From positions 4,340,001-4,404,000 of the forward strand of contig NW_024104421.1 of the NCBI RefSeq assembly GCF_003945595.2: a stretch of 64,000 nucleotides of DNA, given 5' to 3'. Shown one piece after another: positions 48,961 through 61,900 of the stretch. Each line of letters starts with the position of its first letter. The stretch's first letter is position 1. The position numbers and the translations under genes were made by a program. The notes beneath the pieces are model-generated. The model saw only the letters and a list, made by a program, of their open reading frames with translations, made no database searches and had not been told where the DNA came from. The DNA comes from Pipra filicauda. Its lineage: Eukaryota; Chordata; Aves; Passeriformes; Pipridae.

Positions 48961-49867
48961 CTTCCACCTTCATTTTGGTAAAAGTGGGAAGTGTCATCAA
49001 TTAAGGGTGTGGAAAGGGAGAGCCCAGCTGTCCACGCATGGCTGGTGGGGACCAGCCTTACAGCACAGCATCACCAGCCACAAGCCAGAGGGCACCAGCT
49101 GCTAGAAGCAGGTGCCCCCCCCTCCCTCTTTCACTGGGGTGAAGGCAGAGCTTGTGCAGGGTTGGTACCCTCTGAAGGGTCAGGAGACTCACAATGGAAG
49201 TTTCTCATAGGCAGCTCTTTCTTTCCCTGTGGGGCTAATTAACATACAGGGAGTGGGTAACAGCTCTTGTGTCATAATTATAAGTACTTTCTTCATTGTG
49301 AAGAGCCTTGAGAGGTAGCATCCAGCTGCTGAAACTGGCAGAGAGGAAAAGGAAGTTCCTGGGAAGAAACTTGCTCAGGATGACAGAACAAGCTGGGGCC
49401 GGCTGTGGGATGACGTAGCTGTCCCTGTTGTTATTGCTGCCCTCCAGCACTGACCTATAACCTTGGAAAGAACCCCAGGAATGTTAACCTAAAAAAGTTA
49501 CTTGTAGTTGAAAAACTTAAGCAGTAGAAAGAACAGAGCAACCCTCTGCCTAAGCATGATCACAGGAGAAGTGCTATATTATGGCCATATCCTTATTCCC
49601 CTGGAAAGAATGAACTGCTCCTTAAATCTACTGACAGCTTGAAGCAAGAGGACAAGAAATGTTACCCATAGCTGCCTTGTGGCTTACCACTCCAGCTGTG
49701 TGTTATTCCAACAGGACACAAACTAATGGCCTGCTAGTTTACAATTCCTGTGAAAAGCTCTATGTTGTCATTGACCATCAGGCCTCCTACGTGTGGTGGT
49801 TGATGGGAAAAAACAGATGTATTCAGTTAAAATAATTATACTCCCCATACTTAATGTTTTGAAAGTA
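48961..49867. other. Convergent intergenic spacer between WASHC1 and DDX11
   Basis: About 0.9 kb separates the two predicted poly(A) signals. No exon or repeat was recognised. Confidence 0.6.
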
Positions 49868-49873
49868 TTTAAT
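49868..49873 (-). promoter_or_regulatory. DDX11: Candidate DDX11 poly(A) signal ATTAAA
   Basis: The - strand reads ATTAAA here, the commonest variant signal. It is the first acceptable hexamer after either possible DDX11 stop codon, and it sits about 0.9 kb from the WASHC1 signal. Confidence 0.5.
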
Positions 49874-49944
49874 CAATTTAAATAAAACCTTAACAGCTGT
49901 AAACAAATAGAAGCCTGCTGCTACTACCTTCACCTGCCTCAGAC

Positions 49945-49974
49945 CTACAACCAGTTTCCCTCCCGGTTATAGTG
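49945..49974 (-). CDS. DDX11: Tentative last DDX11 exon (9-residue tail and stop)
   Basis: An acceptor-like CCTTCAG ends at 49975. The following frame reads HYNREGNWL and then TAG, loosely resembling the FHREK tail that follows QK in human DDX11. The polypyrimidine tract is poor, and another CAG ending 47 bases upstream would give a different 13-residue tail. Treat it as one of several options. Confidence 0.35.
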   Translation of the reverse strand, partial: HYNREGNWL

Positions 49975-52900
49975 CTGAAGGCTGGCTCGCCATCATAGTG
50001 CTCAGATACTGAACAGCAAACATCCACAAAGGAGGCAGAATGCAGAGATTTACAAAGTCCATGGTATACAAAAGCAGATTGTGTTGCTTCACCCATTTTT
50101 CAGAGGTGCAACTCACAGAGGTGAATACCGTCTGTTCTCTGGGCCACGTCACAAAGCATCCAACTTCCCTCGATGGAACTGGGAACACACAAAACCAGAC
50201 AGTTTGTCCCTTTACTCTAAAGGGAAGACTTGAGACAAGTCAAGATGGGCACAGTGGGAAGCAGTCTGGGGAGCAGTACATGAGATAGAAGTTCTGACCT
50301 TTCTTAATTCTGCAAATGCTGATCCAAAGGCAGGTTTCACCTGGGTTCTCTCCCTGATCCACTGTGGCAGTTTGTTAAAGATGGCAGGCCGTGCATATCT
50401 GTGGTCCAGGAGCAGGATGCTCGCAAAGTCCTTCTGGTGCCGAATGGCTCTGCCTGTACAGAGCATAAAAACAAAAAATGGCCCAGTCAAGTGTTTGTTC
50501 TCAGACAAGGAAGCTCATGTTCCCATCATCTCTAAGTACGATTACCCAGACGACTGGGTAATGCTTCCTTTCTCCCACCCTGCTCCTTCAGTGCTGTCAC
50601 ATTTCGTACCCCCCAGCCTGTCCAAGGAAGGATGAATTACCTATTGACTGGTTTACTGCCTTCATACACAGGTTTTCAATCAGCGTTCTGCTAGGTGCCT
50701 GGCCAGCAGCTCTGGGCTGGAAAGGAGAAATAGGCAAGTCTGAACATGAGGCAGATGTAAATCAAACTAGGGAGTCTGAATGACAACGTGAGGCAAATGC
50801 TTTTACCCCTGCAGAGTGAGCAGGTAGCAAGGCAGACCCCAATTAGAGAGCAAGGAGGGACAGAAGAAAGGCTGCAGTCAGAAAACTATGTTGAGCATTC
50901 ACAAAGAGCCAGCCCATGGTCCCCTTGAAGGCAGAAATCCTGTTCCCAGCTGCTCAGGAACAGCACATCCAGTGAGCAGTAAGAAAGGACAAATGACCCA
51001 AGACAAGTGATCCTGGCAAGCAGCTTCTACCACCCTGCCACCTCCTCTGGGGTAAAGGGTCCTTGCTCCCTTTGGAACTCAAGAGTTCCCAGTGAGCCCT
51101 GATGGTATTTCCCTCCACTGAGCTTCTTCCCTGTGTTTGCCACCACCTGTTCATGAGCTGCCTGGAGAAGGCTGTGCTCTCGGTACCACACAGTCTGGGA
51201 AACCACGGCAAGCTCAGAGAAAACAAAACAAAGCCTTCAAAGGCGTCTCTTGCATGCCTGTGCTGAGAGAAAAGTTAACACTATAAAGCAAAAGTGAAAC
51301 AGGCAGAGGTGTAATCTGTTACCATTGTTTTGTCAAGCCAAGCCATTTTTTCCTGAAGCTCTGGAGATTTAATGTTGGGGTAAGGCATTCCCACCATAAT
51401 CACACACCTGCAAGGAAGGGAGTGCATTATTCTTAATGTCTCATCCTATAGCACTTTGCCAATAGACCAATAAATTAGAGGTCACTGCACCCCCAAAAGA
51501 CAGCCAGCCCTGATAACCAAAGGCAGCAAAAAAGCACAGCAGTCTGACAAGCACGTTCTGAACAGAGCTGCAGAGGGATTCAGGGTGCCAGAACAAGGGA
51601 TTGTCTAGCACAGCAAGCCTAACTGCAGCATTCACAGGAAAAGTAGCCTGGACAAGCAGGTTTACACCACCCAGCCGACCCTCCTGTTGCTTTAAGCATC
51701 AGCTGAGGTCATGTGCTGCCCAGGATTTTCTATCTATGCAAGTACTGACGTGACCATCCTGCTTGGAGTCACCACAAGCCAGAGCTCACCCCTCAAGAAG
51801 GAGCAGTCACCTTACCTTCCCAGGTCATCAGAGAAGTTGATCCCTTCACTCATTTTGCCTCCAACTACAGAAAGCAGCAGGGCCCCTGTCATCTGTCCTC
51901 CTGCCTGGCTGCAGCGCTGCAAGAGAGGGACCATCAACTTAAACCAGAGTTGGGAAGATTTCTGTGCTTCAGAAACACTCCCTCACCTGAGCTAGAGCCC
52001 TCTTGTTAAAGCTGCAGTGCCCTCTTTAGCAGCACTCCCACACCAGTTGGGATGCCACACTCCCACCAGCCTGCCAGCTCGGCTTACCTTTATGCACTTG
52101 GCATATTCCACCAGCACCTGCTCCACCTGGTTGGCTTTCTTAGGCTCCTGAAAGATCTGTCACAGGCACAGGGCGTCAGTTCCAACAACAGGAAGCAAAC
52201 AGTTTAAAGAAGGCAAATCATTTCACTCTCACGCCATTAAACAGCATATGGAACTGAGATCAGGGAAAGGCAAATTGCCTGAAAAACCAACTTAACCAGC
52301 ACCTTTCCCCTCCACCATGGAAATGCACTGCATGTTCACTTTCCAGCTGGGCTATGAAGGGAGCAGCAGCTGCTCCTGCCCTTCCAACGTTCCCCTTCAG
52401 CTTTGGCAGACTTGTTTAATTCTGCAAGAAGTTAGAAGTTATCCAAGAGCTGAGAGGCAGGAAAGCAGTGTGCACCTCTTGCACTTATGAATCAAGATCC
52501 TCCAGGGTGAGGAGACTTTCCAGCTCCAAGATCTTGGAGGACAGTGACAGGACTGATCAATTTGAATCACTAATTAATTCCAAGTGATAGCTTCACTTGC
52601 CCAGTGAATAAATCAGCTTTTTATGCAATGCATAAATAAATAATATATCTTTATGTTATTCTTGCATGCCTAACTAGTTACTGAAAGCCCCTGCAGTTAA
52701 TTAAGCTGTATTTTGATCAATGCTGCACCTTGGCCTATATCACAAGTTGTTTTCCTAGTAAACAAGAGGTGCAACATCTGTCTTCTCTGTGACAGTGAAG
52801 AACCTAAAAGATGTGTTTTTCCTTGGTTGGCAAGAAGTACTATCAAATTTTACCAGTCAAAATCAGTCCTTCAATAGAAAAATAACTGGCAATTACAAAT

Positions 52901-55900
52901 ATAGGCCCAAACTAACTTATTGAAGAGTAGCTATTTAATCCTTTGATTTAAATTAATTTTCCCTACATTATGTATATACAATCTCAGTGTGATGTCACCA
53001 CAGCCACCTGAGGACTCGAGCCTTCCCCTGCTATGGTCTGGTCTTGTGTGTTGGCAGCTGAAAGTCACACTTGCTGCAGTTGTACCAAATTGCCTTGCTA
53101 ACGCATATCCAATTTGCTGGAGACTGCAAAGGCCAAACGAGAATAAATCAGAGCTGAAAGGCAGAACAAACTGTGTGATTGTGGCACAAAACCCTGGAGG
53201 CACCAGCCAGAGCACTGGGACCCTGACAGGACACACCTGAAAGGCACGAGGAATAGTAGCTGTACAAACACGTGGAGAAGCCGAAGCATAATGCTTCCAC
53301 CACAAAAACCTACAGGCAGATCCACGTGCCAGAATGCTGGCACCAAGGCTGTGAAATATCTGGGACTGTGCTCTCCTAATCCACATGGTAAGTTATTTAG
53401 CTTTTGGTAAACAGAAGTCACAGTCAGGGTATATGTAACTTTTTCACCCCCCTGGCATGTGATCAAAGATCCCTGCACCACACCCTGAACTGCTTGATCT
53501 TCAATACGCCTGATCTTCAAATACTTGTGAAAAGTCATTGCAAAGATTTTTATATTTGCAGATCTCCCTCTTTAATGTGTTTCATCACTCCTTTAGCGGG
53601 AGTCACCACTGCTGGTCTTCCAGTTCTCATCTGTGTTACATCTACCAGGAAGCAAACCACCATTTTTCCTATGAACCGCAGTGTGGCCCCACTCTGTCTA
53701 GCCCTTGGTTGTGCTGGTCTGTGCTCAAGGGACACACTGAGCCTGGGAAAAACAAATTCCCTGTAAGAGCTCAATCTGAACAGCCTCCCCATCCACACAG
53801 GAACAAGCCTGCTGGTGATGGAAAGCGAAGACTGTCTCCCCCCATGGCCACTACACAGACTGTGCACTTACAAGAACGTATGGCTGCATTCAGTCCAATT
53901 TAGATCCCAGCTCAGTGATCAGCCACCCGGGAAGTACCATTTATTTGTAACTGGAGGGATTAGCCAGATAAACATCCTCTCTGCTCTGCTGTGCAGGGTA
54001 TGAGAACAACTCGGAGAGAGAGGCCTGTAGTGCATATGTAATTGTTTGATTTTTGAAACCTCCATGTAAAGTACCAACTGCCCCGGCTGCACAATCACCT
54101 TCTTCTTAGTTGCCAGGCGGGTGAGCAGCCCTGTCTTCTCCCAGTGTGCATACACCTGCTTCTCATATTCATAGGAGGGGAAGAAGCACACCACACCTCC
54201 TGGGATCACGTTGCACAGGTTGCAAAGGATCCGACCTGTCTCATCCATCTGCAAGAGAGGTAAGAGCATATTGCAGCTGGCAGGAGCTCCAGCTAATGCT
54301 GCTCCAGTTCTGTGCTCAATCCCAGGATCACACTTTCCCTGTGACGTGCCTTAGGGGAGGAAAAAATGTGGGAAATATGCCAAGACTAAGAGAACTCTCT
54401 AGGGGAGCTGAGCATCACGAAAAAGTTCTTCATTTCTCCGCCTTTTTCCCTAACTCCGGGTTTCTGTTTGCGCTGTGGAGCACTGGTCACTCAGGAAAGG
54501 AGGGTTTGCCTCAGTGGATGGGAGCTGTCACACCAGAATAGATGCTGAGAGCTAGTTAGCACGTCTGGTGGAGATTCAGCAGGGGCAGAGCAGATCTAGT
54601 GTCTGGCCTTGAGTGTTTACTGGCCTGCCACAGGAAGAAGTAAAAGTGCCAAAACACCTGCTGCTGCCCCCGTGGTTTGGGCTGCATTTTGCAGGGCTGC
54701 CCTGCTCCACTGTCACTGAGCCCTTCACACTGTGACACACAGTCAGAAACCTCCTCCTGATGCCCAGAACACAACTGCAGGATCTCTGTACAGCCAAACA
54801 GAAGTTGCTATATAACTCATCTCCAAAAGCTACCTCTGAGGAAGCAGCTCAAAATCCCTTTTGCTATTCTCTTTCTCAATTACCTGGCAACACACCTGCC
54901 TCAAATCTTACGGATTTCCCTTGCTGTGGCTTTTGATCAGCCAACCTTTCAGAGAGTATATTGTCCTATGAAACATAAGCATGCGAAGCAAAAAAGGGAT
55001 CCAAAGGAAGGAAACAAAGGACAGACTGACCATCTGGGGCAGGTCTCTTGTCTGGTAGGTGAATTCCAGCTGCTGGTTGGAAGGACCATTGCAGAGGATT
55101 ATGGGTAAGATATTTTCTGGAGGAATCACATGTCCTGGAGCCAAAAACAAGTAGTGAGAGTCAACATCACTGCTGTTGGCACAAACCCCACGAGCTGAAG
55201 AGCTTTACCTGCATGACAGAGGCAAATGTTTTCCTGGCTAAGCCAAAGTGCTTAAGTCACTCAGCTGCTCTGACTTCCATTCCCTGAGCCCCTGGGAAGA
55301 AGGCATGGCACACTGCCTGCCAGTACTGGCACTGAGGAAGCTCAGAGTGGAAGGGAACTTGCATGCCTTTGCCTGACAAAACAGCACCAAAGGCAGACTG
55401 CAGCACTTGCAGCTGATGACCCCTCCCTGCCAGCCTGGCACACTCACCACAGGAGAACTCCAGGACACGTGCAGGGTCCACACCAGCACAGGACAGCAGC
55501 TGCTCTCGGAAATCAGCCACCTACGAACCACAAGCCACATGTGAAGTACCAGTGGCCCAAAGGACACCACACCAGAGGCACCTGTACTGCTCCTCGAGCA
55601 CCAGTGTCGAGGGAGCGCCGGCCAGATCCCTCCGGGATGAGCACATCGGGGACCGGGAATGCCAAACACACACAGCTCCCAGCCCAGCCCGTGCTCCAGG
55701 CCCGCCGGAGAAGCGGCAGCGCCCCCTGCCCGCGTACATCGGGACTGATTTTCCTGAATCCCTACGGGATGGTCCCTGTGGGCTCCCTGTCCCTGCAGAA
55801 GGACAGATGATATCACAAGGTCCTCCAACTGCTACCCGTTCTGGTTCCAAACTACCAAGAGCTCAGCCTGTATCGTCTTGAGGACAAGAAAGGCTGACGA

Positions 55901-58900
55901 GGGCAATCCTGCCCTTGCACCTACAAGTTTATCCACAAACAGGCAGTGACAGACACCTCATGCAGGGAACCCATACCAGGGAGATAGGGCAGGTAGGAGA
56001 GGTATTTTCCCACACACACCACAGGGAGCAAGAAGAGCAGCACATTCCAGTGGGGCTTAGCTGCTCTCTTTCCATGCCTGATTGCAGACAGCAACCCTGA
56101 GATCCCAGTGCAGCATCCTGATTTCCTCACCGGCTGCATGGTGCCTCCAGCAATGATTACAGCACGGCATTCTTCCACCACCTTGGCAAAGTGGACAGCT
56201 GGATTCAGCAGGAGGAATTTGAGACTGCTCTGACCAACTGTGCCTTGGAAAAGGAGAGAAGGAGCATCAGGAGCTAGCTGTGGGATACACACACTCAGGG
56301 ATATATAAGAGATTCTCCCTCATGCCCTGGGCACTCTGGGAGGTCCTCACTTCTCAAAGCAAGGACTTGCTATTCAACGCTGACAGAGGCAGTAACATCA
56401 GCCTGGAAGTTACCTTCTGCTTCCTAATCTCCCTGGAGCTGTAGAAGAGGTGCAGTAAATTGCAGGATGAAAACTAACATCCAAAGTGGGAGCAGAGATC
56501 TGCAAACCCTGGCCCCAATGCCCTTAGTTAAGAATTCCTTTGGGGTCATGAACATCCTCAGACAGACCCAGCCTGCCAGCCTGCATCACATATGGCACAG
56601 AAATGTTGTTGCAGGCTCCAGATCTCCTCCCTCACTGCCAGTGAAGCTCCCTGCTTGTGACTGACCCATGCCACCTCTCCCCAGCTCGCCTTTTCCAGTA
56701 CCTTGCCTGTTGAGAATGACTCTGCCATCTTGGTTTGCATTTGTGAGGGCTGACAGAAATCCTTCAATCTGCATCAGTGGAGAGGCAGCTCGGAGCTGGT
56801 CGTTCTCAGCCTCCACAGGAGGGCTCTGGGGGGTGCCTGCTGGCCAGGAAAGGAGAGGCAGGCAATTTAGGCCATACTTCTAAAGACAGGGATTAAACAT
56901 GAAGTATGTTCTACAGGAACATGATACCTGGTCTACGTGTGCAGGCAGAGAACAAAGACCCAGAAAAAGGGAAAACCCAAATTCTGTCTCATTGCTAAGA
57001 AAGAAAAAAAAAAAAGATCTGTTTTTTGTGTTCGGCACCACTAAGCAGAGCTACACACAGTAGCTCTGGACCTGGAGCTAGCAGGTCTCAGCAGTGCAAA
57101 GCTTGAGTGTGTGTGGTGTGAATATGGACTCACATCATCATTCAGATTGGAAGGGACCTCAGGAGACCTTCTAATCAAATGTATAGTTGCCTAGGTCAAC
57201 TTGTTAAAAAACACCTATGCAGGACACCTCCTGCAGTCTCTCATTCTTCAAATCTGCCTCCCACCTTTCCTCATGCAGACTGATGCAGGTTCCACATCCT
57301 CACTGTACCTGAAGGGGAGGATGTCTGAACTCACCCTCCTTATCAGATCCCTGCTGAAGAGTCAGGAGAAAGTTCTGCAAACCAGCCATCTTCTGGTTCT
57401 CCTTGTTTTTCACAGCTGTGGCAGGGCCTCCATATCGCTCCACAAACCCAAAAAGCTGCCAAACAAAAGGCACATACACTAAGATACCAACAGTAGGCAT
57501 CAGCCAAGATAAAAGCAGGTTTGCTGGTCTGCCACAGATAAAAGTTCCTTAGTAGGTGTTCACAAACCAGCCTGATCAGAATCTATCAGCACAGCCCACA
57601 GCTTCCATTACCTTCCTACAGCTACTGAATCAAAACCAAAACAAGTCTCTGATGCTTGTTCCTCCAGAACAAGTCTACCCAGCTGACAGGTTTGAGGCCA
57701 AGCAGCACAGAATTAGCACCCACTGGAACACCATGGTACACAACACTGTATGTTTCTTTGCTGGAAAAGCAAAAGTTAATCTGCACATATAGTGCTTTCT
57801 GCAGGAATCATTTTGTTTGCAGAGCAGGGTGGAGAAGACAGGCTCCCATCCCAGCTGCTGCATCTTCCACTTCACATTCCACGTATGAAACAGCATTGGA
57901 ACACTGCTGACCATAAAACCTCGGGGGCAAGTACCTTCCTGCTGATGAGGCTCTTCTCACAGTAACGCTGAACCTGTTGGAGGAAGACAGAAAAATGAAC
58001 TAGCAGTCAGTATCTCTTCTCCTATCCTGTTGTCCTTGATTCCTGACCAGCAGGGATATCACTTACTGTGCTTTTGGGGAAAGTTGCACAACTCTTTGTG
58101 AGCTCTGCCTCCCAGACAACAGTTTATTACAAAGACATTGCATCCAGAGTGGAAACACACAGTGCTAAGGGGCTGTGTCTGGAGGTCCAAGGGATGGGTG
58201 ACAATACTTGAGTAGTATGGTTTCTGCATCCTCAGCCCTTACAGTTTAACTCTGCCTACAGACAGCTTCTGCACTTGTACATGCTTAATCACTTGCTTCC
58301 CTCTACTCCAAGAGCACCTATCCAGCCTCACTGCACTTCTACCCAGACTGCAGCAAAAGAGACCTATACACTGGGGAGGTGGGGAGAATCTGCCATGTGG
58401 GCCTTGGCTCTACTTCCAGCTCTCACATGCACTCCCCAACAACCTCGAACAAGTCACCACCACCTGTGCCCCAGCAGACAACAACATTTTCATTACCTTG
58501 AAGAGGTTTATATTGTCAATCTGGCTCTGAAATAGAAAGTCATTGACGGATTTTAGCACTGTCCCTGAAAGAAAAGGGGGTAAAGGAGAAAAAACTTTAT
58601 TACTGCTGGGCCTGCAGCCCCTTACTGCCCACACCCACAGACTGACAGCTGCACACACCAGGAGTTCACTCCAGTCTTACCTGTTTGGGAAACTGTCTGA
58701 CAGCCAGGATTCTGATTCACATTACCTGTAAAACATGAAACCAATTCAAGGAAGGCTTTCAATGGGTCTGTCTCAAAATTAAGCAAGAAACTAACGACTG
58801 GGCTGATAGGTACACTGCATCATGTCAAAACCCAAGAAATAACTACACCTCTGCAAAAATGTAGTTATACAGACAAAACATCAGCTCCCACTCAGTTTTA

Positions 58901-61900
58901 TTTTGCCCAGCAGTGTAGCCTTACACTGTAGGACAAGTGTGCTGCAGCATCCTAAGAAGTACCACCTACATTCCTTCTGTGGCAGGAAGCAGCAGGTAGG
59001 GTGGGTGCTCTGAAGTGCTCACACACTATGTAGTCATCATGCTGCAAAGGTAAAGGGACAGGGACTGCAATGGATCCCTCCTCAATGCAGCAGCAGGGAG
59101 CTGGGAGGCATAGAGGCTGGCAGGTGATTGGGAAGAAGGGAAAACCTGAGGACACCTCCATGCCCAGACCCCAACAACCAGAACAGGATTAATTGCTGCC
59201 ACTCGCTGCGTTTTACGTCCTAGCGTTTAACATCCACCTCACATCCCACTTTTGCAGCCTCAGTCAAGAAGCTGCACACAGGCTGTGTTTTCTAATGAAA
59301 GCACTTCACTGAGTATGGGGAAGAGAAGAGTGGCAGGACAGAGCAGGAAGAGGAGTAACATCTGAGAGCACCACCAGCCCCCTGCCCCAAAGGGCTGCAT
59401 TTCTCCAGGGCATAGAAGAAGGTCTTTATGAACTTAGGACAGGCTCTCCCCTCAAGACACGCTGAGGTCTAGCATGCAAATTATTAGAGAAAAAGAGCTC
59501 TGTGAACTCCTGTGGATCTAAAATCACAGCAAAATGGTAATTTTTTCGCAAAGGAAAGGCACCACTCAAGAAAGATTCATTCTGCAGAGGCATGCTGACA
59601 CGTGTAGAGGCCTTGCTACCAGATGACCCAGGAGATTTATGCTACACAGCTCTTGTGCTGCACTGTCATACACCTGCTGTATTGCTCACTTGGAATCTTA
59701 CACCATCCCCACTCAAATCAGATCTGAAAACCACATAGAAAGAGAAGAAAACTGCCTCCACAACTTACAATGTCATCTGCTGATCTTCAGCTAATGAAAC
59801 AAAGAGAAGGGGTCAAGTAGACACCAGTCAACTTCCCCACCTTACAAAACAGCCTAAGAAATAAAATTACTGGCTTCTGAACCTACACGTGAGCAACACT
59901 TCCCCACAGTCTCTGCTGAGTGGGAAAGGGAACAGTGTCCTGAAGAAGCACTAACTAGCTCAGAGTTTATCAGTATCTCTGGATGTAGAACAGGTTTCCT
60001 TACCTCCCAGCATGGCCACAAACCGCTCCAGTAAATACAGGATCTGCTTAATGTACATCAAGTTCTTTGCCTTCAAACGTTTCCTATGAAAAATGAGACA
60101 CATATTAGGCCCCAAAACATCTTCAGGCACTAATACAAGCTGCAGAAACAAGTACCTGAACTCTTCTTCATTTTGGAGAGACAGGAACCAAGAATGATTT
60201 CTCCCAGGCTCACTCTCCCTATTTGTGACAGAGCATAGTCCTCTGGACATCCTGCCCAAGGTCACCTCAAAGCACTCACCCACATATCCCACACTGTTCC
60301 TACCACCACCCTTCTCCTCACACATTAGTTACAGTTTGTTATTACAGTGGCAGTGATGCCTCAAGTCCCTGTTGCAATAATGCTCCACAAACTCAAAGTT
60401 ATTCAAAGCACTGAGCACAATATCCAACCACTGAAGGGATGACAAGATGCAGAGCCAAAACCCACATACAGCTTCCTCCTCCTCAGAGCTTACTGCCTCT
60501 ACCATAATGCCAATCAGCACATGAAAGACTAAGGTCCAGGAGAGACATAAAAGACTGAATCTTTTAAAACTCTGCATCACAAAGTAGAAGTGACTAGAGG
60601 GAGATATTTGGAAAGGAACAGAGTATAAGGGAAAGCCATAATCCTCAGGGTATCCCCTTCTCACTGCTTAATACCAGCCCCAGGAGTCTGACTTAGACAG
60701 ATTCTAGACAAAAATAATGAAGCAAGTGCCTTTTCATCTGCAGAACTATTAATGCAGTAACTTTCCATCAGGGAAAAGCAAGAAAGACTCTGCAGCCACG
60801 GGACAAGCCACGGCATCCACACTGCCTGCCGCTGCTGTGCAGTTTTGCCCCAAGATCCTCACCTGTATCGCTCCATGTACTGGGACAGCTGGGAGTGGGC
60901 ACAGCAAAGCTGCACAAACAGAAGGAAGGAGCTGTTGTTACCAAGGAGTGAAGAAAGGGCAGTCTGCTGGATGCAGAGCTCCCTCTCCATTGACAGGCCA
61001 GGCCGTGACTCACCTGAGAGCCGCTGACCTCCGCACTGTGGATACAGGTGATGGTGTCTATGAGGTTGTGAGCCTCGTCAATGATTACGACCTGGTCCTT
61101 CAGCTTGATCCCAGCAGCGCTCCTGGTAGGCTCATGCAAGAGCATCTGGTAAGGCAGCACCACCAACTACAGGAGAAGCACACACTGCCCTGATTCCAGC
61201 TCTCATCCTTGCAAACTTACGGCACTCTCCAAACACTCATTAAAGGCCCGTCTCAGAGGGCCTCGCAGAATTCAGCCAAGTGACTTATTATGGGAAAGGC
61301 AGGAAGAGAGACAGGAGCACACGCTTGAGAGGGCCACTGGGATGTAAGCTGAAGAGAAATAATTATGCTACAATTGCATATCGGCTCAGGTTACCTTCCA
61401 AATCTCCTCTGAAGCACTGAAAGCACATCTTCTGAGAGAGAACCAAGCAAGGAAGAAGAGCTAAGAGCACACCCATGTGTCAGTATTGCCTCACAGTTAC
61501 TAAACCTTTCAAATGCTTCAGAATGCTGAGACATACTCACAGCCTCTTTATTAACTTCTGATGGGAATTCTCATTTTCCTTTGCTCTCTCAGCAAAACTA
61601 CAGCTGACAGAAACACAGCCCGTTTACAGACTCCCACATTATTGAGCAACAGCACTGGAGGGAGCAGACAACTGGTTTATTTTTAGAGCGCCTGGCATTA
61701 ATTCTGCTAAAACTGTACACCTTACCTGAGCAGCAGGAATGGCATATCGACTCCCATAGTATGGGCAGGCTTTGGTTTCCCTTCCCAAAGACACCAGCTG
61801 CTCAATATCCTTCACTTCCACTAGAACTTCATCGCGGAGAAACTGCATTTGCTCATAGGAATAAAATGGGCACACGGCGCGGCTCACACGTCTCTTCTTC

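Noticed and set aside
52931..53538. Overlapping 146- and 151-codon - strand frames in a DDX11 intron
   Set aside because: DDX11 protein is continuous across this intron, and neither frame resembles DDX11 or another family.
55238..55828. 196-codon - strand open frame
   Set aside because: It contains a true DDX11 exon (55448-55520) but extends through its splice sites into introns. The conserved protein covers only the exon.
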